Below are positions 34,967-38,290 of a stretch of 38,290 bases of DNA, in pieces. A program made the position numbers and the translations under genes. Source of the stretch: Rhodocyclaceae bacterium (lineage in GTDB: Bacteria > Pseudomonadota > Gammaproteobacteria > Burkholderiales > Rhodocyclaceae). The notes beneath the pieces are model-generated. The model worked only from the letters and a program-made list of their open reading frames with translations, had not been told where the DNA came from and did no database searches. Each line of letters opens with the position of its first letter. The first letter of the stretch is position 1. The stretch spans positions 1 to 38,290 of the forward strand of contig JAUXOM010000132.1 of the NCBI GenBank assembly GCA_030682175.1, read 5' to 3'.

Positions 34967-36120
34967 GCGTTTTCCCCCACGGCGATCTCCGTGTGCGCCT
35001 TCCCACCAGTCCCGAAAAGGGGATTCCCTTCGGTCACGCTGACTTTCTTGCGCCCCTCATGCCTTTTGCGCATCTTGCGCAGCAGTTCGAGTTCGGACTG
35101 GAAATCCACGTAATGCGGCAGTTTCAGGTGCTGGACGAAGCCGCTGGCCTCGACGTTGTCCGAATGCGAGAGGACGAATTCCGGCTGCTGGGCCGGCGCC
35201 ACAACCTCTTCGCCCAGTTCGGCGGCGCGCAGGGCGCGGTCCACCAAGGCCATGGCCATGGCCTTGCGCTCCGCTTCGCCGAAGGCCAGGCCGTAGCCCC
35301 GTGTGAATTGCGGCGGCACCGTGCTGGAGCCGGCGAACTGGTTGATCATCTGGCATTCGGTGAGCGTGATCTCGCCGATGGCGATGGGAAAGCCGAGTTC
35401 CTCGGGCACGATCTCCAGCGCAACTTCGCCCATGCGAATCTCGCCGGCAAAGGGATGGGAATTGGCATAGCCGCGCTGCGTCGAATAGCCCATCGCCAGC
35501 AGGAAGCCTTCGTCGCCGCGCGCCAGATTCTGCAGGCGGGTGGCGCGGTCGGCGGGAAAGCGCAGCGGCTCGCGCGACAGATCGCCAGGCGCCGGATCGC
35601 CTGCGGGCGGCAGCTCGGCTTCCATCAGCCCTTCGTGCCCAAGCAGATCGGCAACGCGCGGCATCGCCGCCGGCAGGGGCTCGTCGGCGCAGGGCGGCAG
35701 CTTGCAGGCAGCCGGCGCATGCAAGGAGAAATCGAGCAGGCGCTGGGTGTAGTCATAGGTCGGGCCCAGCACCTGGCCGCCGGGCAGGTCCTTGAAGGCC
35801 GCCGAAATCCGGCGCCGGATGTTCATGCGCCCGCTATCAACCGGCAGGCTGTAGCCGAAACGCGGCAGGGTGGTGCGGTAGGCGCGCAGCAGAAAGATCG
35901 CCTCGACCTGATCGCCGGCCGCCTGCTTCAGCGCCAGCGCCGCCAGCTCTTCGTCATACAGCGCGCCCTCGCTCATTACCCGCGCCACGCCCAGACGCAT
36001 CTGTTCGCGAATCTGCGCCGGCGAGATTTCGGGCACGCCCTCGTCGCCACGCCGGGCGGCGGCAAGCAGTTCGTGGGAGTTGAGGATGGCGGTTTCGCCC
36101 CCTTTGACGGCTACATACAT
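34963..36120 (-). CDS. phnI: PhnI, C-P lyase core subunit (nucleosidase)
   Basis: 385 residues. With PhnG, PhnH and PhnL it exchanges the adenine of ATP for the phosphonate. Family stretches: MYVAVKGGETAI at the start, TLPRFGYSLPVDSGRMNIRRRISAAFKDLPGGQVLGPTYDYTQRLLDF, and NVEASGFVQHLKLPHYVDFQSELELLRKM near the end. About 28 residues follow this last block (KKVSVTEGNPLF...), longer than I expect for the family; that tail may derive from repeat sequence. Three bases after phnH. Confidence 0.95.
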   Translation of the reverse strand: MYVAVKGGETAILNSHELLAAARRGDEGVPEISPAQIREQMRLGVARVMSEGALYDEELAALALKQAAGDQVEAIFLLRAYRTTLPRFGYSLPVDSGRMNIRRRISAAFKDLPGGQVLGPTYDYTQRLLDFSLHAPAACKLPPCADEPLPAAMPRVADLLGHEGLMEAELPPAGDPAPGDLSREPLRFPADRATRLQNLARGDEGFLLAMGYSTQRGYANSHPFAGEIRMGEVALEIVPEELGFPIAIGEITLTECQMINQFAGSSTVPPQFTRGYGLAFGEAERKAMAMALVDRALRAAELGEEVVAPAQQPEFVLSHSDNVEASGFVQHLKLPHYVDFQSELELLRKMRKRHEGRKKVSVTEGNPLFGTGGKAHTEIAVGENA

Positions 36121-36123
36121 GGC

Positions 36124-36729
36124 CTATTCCCCCTTCCCTTCCACGTCCACCCGCGTGCTGCGCGGCAGGCCCAGCAGCGAATCGCCATTGACGAACAACA
36201 GGTCCACGCCGAGCGGCGCGTGCCCCTGCTGACTTTGCCAGCTACGCCAGAAATCCGGCGCCAGACCGTCGATACCGAGGCGGCATTCGTCCTGGATGCC
36301 GGGACCGGTCAGGCGCAGACCCTGGTCGCCGAATCCGGCGCTGTGCACGATGAGGGTGGCCGAGCGGTCCGGATACTCCGGCAGCCCTTGGGCAAAGGCG
36401 GCCAGCGGCGGCAGGGCGAGGGGCTGGGAGATCACGGCGAAGACCGCCTCGGCCGGCGCATCGACCAGCGGCGCACCGCAATGAAAGCGCAGCCACGCGC
36501 AGGCCTCGGGCGACGGCGATTGGAGCCACACCGGCGTCTCGTAATCGGCTAGCGCCAGCAGGACGGCGCCGCTGGCCGCGCAGAGCGGCGCCGGTGCGGG
36601 CGGCAGGCCGCTGATGGCCTGCAGCATGCCGGGCCGGGACAGGGCGGCCAGCACGGCGCGGAAGATGCGTTGGGCGTCATCGACGGGGTCGGCGAAGCCA
36701 GGCAGCAGGGGAATATGCGGTGCGTTCAT
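36124..36729 (-). CDS. phnH: PhnH, C-P lyase core subunit
   Basis: 201 residues. Family features: an opening LPGFADPVDDAQRIFRAVLAALSRPG, WLRFHCGAPL, GSATLIV-like ATLIVHSAGF, and the C-terminal LLGLPRSTRVDVEGK. ATG 36729 fits the GGGAG five bases before it; a GTG at 36735 overlapping the phnG stop is the alternative. Confidence 0.94.
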   Translation of the reverse strand: MNAPHIPLLPGFADPVDDAQRIFRAVLAALSRPGMLQAISGLPPAPAPLCAASGAVLLALADYETPVWLQSPSPEACAWLRFHCGAPLVDAPAEAVFAVISQPLALPPLAAFAQGLPEYPDRSATLIVHSAGFGDQGLRLTGPGIQDECRLGIDGLAPDFWRSWQSQQGHAPLGVDLLFVNGDSLLGLPRSTRVDVEGKGE

Positions 36730-36731
36730 GT

Positions 36732-37205
36732 TCACTCCCGTGCCAGGGTGTAGAAATTCACGCGGGTTGCCGCCGCTTCCCTGCTCGCGGTTTCCCTGGC
36801 CGCTGCCTGGCGCTCGGCCAGGGGGCCGATCACTGTTGCCAGCAACTGCGGCCGGCTTTCATCGTTCTGCAGGAAAAGATCGAACAGGGCCACCAGCTCG
36901 GCGTGGCGGGCATTGCCGCCGCGCACATAGCCGACGCCGATGCGCCCGCTGTCGTCCTGCACCGCGCAGCGGGTCACGCTGGCTTCGCCGAGGTTGAACT
37001 GGGCGCCGGTGCCGCCGGCCCGCGCGCGCACCATGTAAAGGCCGGACTGCGGCTTGCGCAGCCAGCCCAGGGGCGGCGGCTCGCAGACGGTCAGAGTCTG
37101 CTGCAGCGCCTGCTCCAGCGTCGCGCAGGGGGCGAGGGCAAGGATGGAAAGCCAGTGCTGGCGCTGCGCATGGCTGCCGGAGGGTTCGCCGCTGAAGTCT
37201 GTCAT
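36732..37205 (-). CDS. phnG: PhnG, C-P lyase core subunit
   Basis: 157 residues. RQHWLSILALAP at the start, EPPPLGWLRKPQSGLYMVRARAGGTGAQFNLGEASVTRCAV in the middle, GYVRGGNARHAELVALFDLFLQ. First gene of the C-P lyase operon. ATG 37205 is nine bases from AGGG; ATG 37211 is possible. A TTG further up is not needed. Confidence 0.94.
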   Translation of the reverse strand: MTDFSGEPSGSHAQRQHWLSILALAPCATLEQALQQTLTVCEPPPLGWLRKPQSGLYMVRARAGGTGAQFNLGEASVTRCAVQDDSGRIGVGYVRGGNARHAELVALFDLFLQNDESRPQLLATVIGPLAERQAAARETASREAAATRVNFYTLARE

Positions 37206-37221
37206 GTTCATAAACCCTAGA

Positions 37222-37258
37222 TGTCTATACAACTGGATGTATCGAAGAATATCCAGTT
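37222..37258. promoter_or_regulatory. Candidate PhnF operators between phnG and phnF
   Basis: TGTCTATACA (37222-37231) is a near-palindrome similar in style to GntR/HutC-type sites (TGGTATAGACCA is known for mycobacterial PhnF). Overlapping it, AACTGGAT (37231-37238) and ATCCAGTT (37251-37258) form a perfect 8-bp inverted repeat. Both are within 55 bases of the phnG start. Confidence 0.5.
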
Positions 37259-37275
37259 AAGATGCCGGCAGTCAA

Positions 37276-37289
37276 TCACTGTTCAGTGA
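37276..37289. promoter_or_regulatory. Perfect inverted repeat in phnG-phnF gap
   Basis: TCACTG-TT-CAGTGA. A possible second operator; it overlaps the Pho-box-like site by four bases. Confidence 0.35.
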
Positions 37290-37303
37290 AATTTTTGTGA
37301 CAC
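37286..37303 (-). promoter_or_regulatory. Pho-box-like site before phnG
   Basis: On the minus strand, GTGTCAC-AAAA-ATTTCAC fits two PhoB half-sites (CTGTCAC type) 11 bases apart, with 11 of 14 half-site positions matched. It is about 80 bases before phnG and oriented towards it. phn operons are classic PhoB targets. Confidence 0.5.
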
Positions 37304-37327
37304 CCCTCAAATGAAAGGCAGGCAAGC

Positions 37328-38047
37328 ATGATTCAGCGCGGTTCCGGCGTCGCCGTCTGGTGGCAAATCGTCCAGACCCTGGAAAAGGAAATTTCGGACC
37401 AGATCTACAAACCGGGCGCGCGCCTGCCGAGCGAAGCCGAGTTCGCGGAACGCTTCGGCGTTAACCGGCACACCATCCGCCGCGCCGTGGGAGAACTGGA
37501 AAAGCACGGTCTGGTCCGCATCGAGCAGGGCCGGGGCATTTTTCTGCAGGATTACGCCGTGCGCTACAGCGTCGGTCGCCGCACCCGTTTTTCCGAAAAC
37601 TTGCGCCGCCAGCAACTAGCCGGTGGCATGAACGTGGTGGGCAGCGAGACGCTGGCCGCCCCGGCCGGCATCGCCAAATCGCTCGGCGTGCGTGCCGGCA
37701 CCGCACTGCTCAAGGTCGATACGGTGGGCGAGGTGGATGGCGCGCCGATCAACTTCAGCAGCCACTACTTCGTCGCCAAGCGCTTCGCCGGCATCGCCGA
37801 AGCCATCGCCGAAGCCGGCTCCATCACCCGCGCGCTGCACGGCTTCGGCGTCGCGGATTACGAGCGCACGGAAAGCCGCATCACCGCCCATCTTCCCGAC
37901 GATGCCACCGCCCGCCTGCTGCAGCAGCCGCGCACCCAGCCGGTGTTGCAGGTCGAAGGCGTGAACGTGGATCAGGACGGCAAGCCGGTCGAATACTGCA
38001 TCTCCCGCTTCGCCGGCGATGCGGTGCAACTGGTGGTGAGCGACTGA
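37328..38047 (+). CDS. phnF: PhnF, GntR/HutC-family regulator of phosphonate genes
   Basis: 239 residues. N-terminal winged HTH (residues 10-75: QIYKPGARLPSEAEFAERFGVNRHTIRRAVGELEKHGLVRIEQGRGIFL) and a C-terminal UTRA ligand domain ending VNVDQDGKPVEYCISRFAGDAVQLVV. It is divergent from phnG, the standard place for PhnF. It probably represses the phn operon until a phosphonate-related ligand binds. Confidence 0.95.
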   Translation: MIQRGSGVAVWWQIVQTLEKEISDQIYKPGARLPSEAEFAERFGVNRHTIRRAVGELEKHGLVRIEQGRGIFLQDYAVRYSVGRRTRFSENLRRQQLAGGMNVVGSETLAAPAGIAKSLGVRAGTALLKVDTVGEVDGAPINFSSHYFVAKRFAGIAEAIAEAGSITRALHGFGVADYERTESRITAHLPDDATARLLQQPRTQPVLQVEGVNVDQDGKPVEYCISRFAGDAVQLVVSD

Positions 38048-38103
38048 AACGCCAGATACGGCGACGCATCCCGCGAATAAAGTCCGACAGGCTGCTAGGG
38101 TTT

Positions 38104-38182
38104 AGGTTTGTTCGACGTCTGCCCCCCACGTGACGAAGCTGGCTGACGCGCGAGTGCCTGCGGGCAGACGTTGAATAAACCT
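38104..38182. repeat. Long imperfect inverted repeat after phnF
   Basis: Two 21-bp arms (38104-38124 and 38162-38182) pair at 19 positions across a 37-base spacer. Arm core is ACGTCTGCCC/GGGCAGACGT. It starts 57 bases after phnF. Could be a terminator, the two ends of a tiny mobile element (MITE), or a structured RNA. Nothing else is seen from 38048 to the end, apart from a small CCTCC-AG-GGAGG hairpin at about 38180. Confidence 0.7.
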
Positions 38183-38290
38183 CCAGGGAGGAAACCGCGG
38201 AATGCTGCTGCGCGGTTCGGGTTGGCCACGGCCTATGGGGATTTGACATCAGCCGCTGTTCCTGAGATGGCCGATGATTGGAGCACCGCG

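Noticed and set aside
37199-37206. CTGTCAT, a Pho-box half-site
   Set aside because: Only one half-site, with no partner 11 bases away, and it overlaps the phnG start codon.

Overview
This window looks like part of the chromosome of a GC-rich, free-living nitrogen-fixing proteobacterium. The gene order (nifHDK, nifT, ferredoxin, nifY, then nifENX, DUF269, DUF683, fdxB, nifU, nifS), divergent draT and nifQ, and REP-like intergenic repeats of a betaproteobacterial style all suggest a betaproteobacterium, perhaps Rhodocyclales. That placement is an inference from content and style; there is no rRNA or other marker gene here. No tRNA, rRNA or CRISPR array was seen.

Left part (about 1-20560): a molybdenum nitrogenase cluster. 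draT (ADP-ribosyltransferase for NifH) is divergent from nifH. nifHDK-nifT-ferredoxin-nifY is followed by a DUF6129-like gene and an unrecognised 330-residue gene, then convergent GNAT and nifQ. nifQ and nifE diverge from a shared NifA site flanked by two sigma-54 promoters. nifE is then separated from nifN by about 4.9 kb of non-nif genes (Fic, FemAB-like PF04339 protein, RraA-like, DUF1810, HigBA). nifN has its own NifA site and sigma-54 promoter and leads nifN-nifX-rseC-like-DUF269-DUF683-fdxB-nifU-nifS. nifB, nifA, nifV and draG are not in the window.

Middle (about 20560-21950): a decayed transposase fragment, an EamA-type transporter and a doubtful small ORF mark the boundary between the nif and phn blocks.

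Right part (about 21980-38050): a phosphonate cluster, mostly on the minus strand. A divergent PhnF regulator faces phnGHIJKLM, followed by fosX and an endonuclease/exonuclease/phosphatase-family gene. Two complete ABC importers follow (phnDCEE and phnCDEE, four permeases in all). One plus-strand HAD phosphatase interrupts the block. phnN and phnP are absent from the window. The genes together would import phosphonates, break the C-P bond through the radical-SAM lyase and release phosphate. A Pho-box-like site and palindromes lie before phnG.

Across both blocks there are several families of dispersed repeats. A 23-bp motif occurs eight times, once in frame inside nifN and once in the 3' end of the rseC-like gene. 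A 78-bp element occurs before nifD and before nifS; it carries a 25-codon ORF and a hairpin that can pair with the next gene's Shine-Dalgarno. A related 99-bp element between phnJ and phnK is flanked by a perfect 17-bp duplication containing Shine-Dalgarno and start codon. These repeats are the least expected feature of the window.
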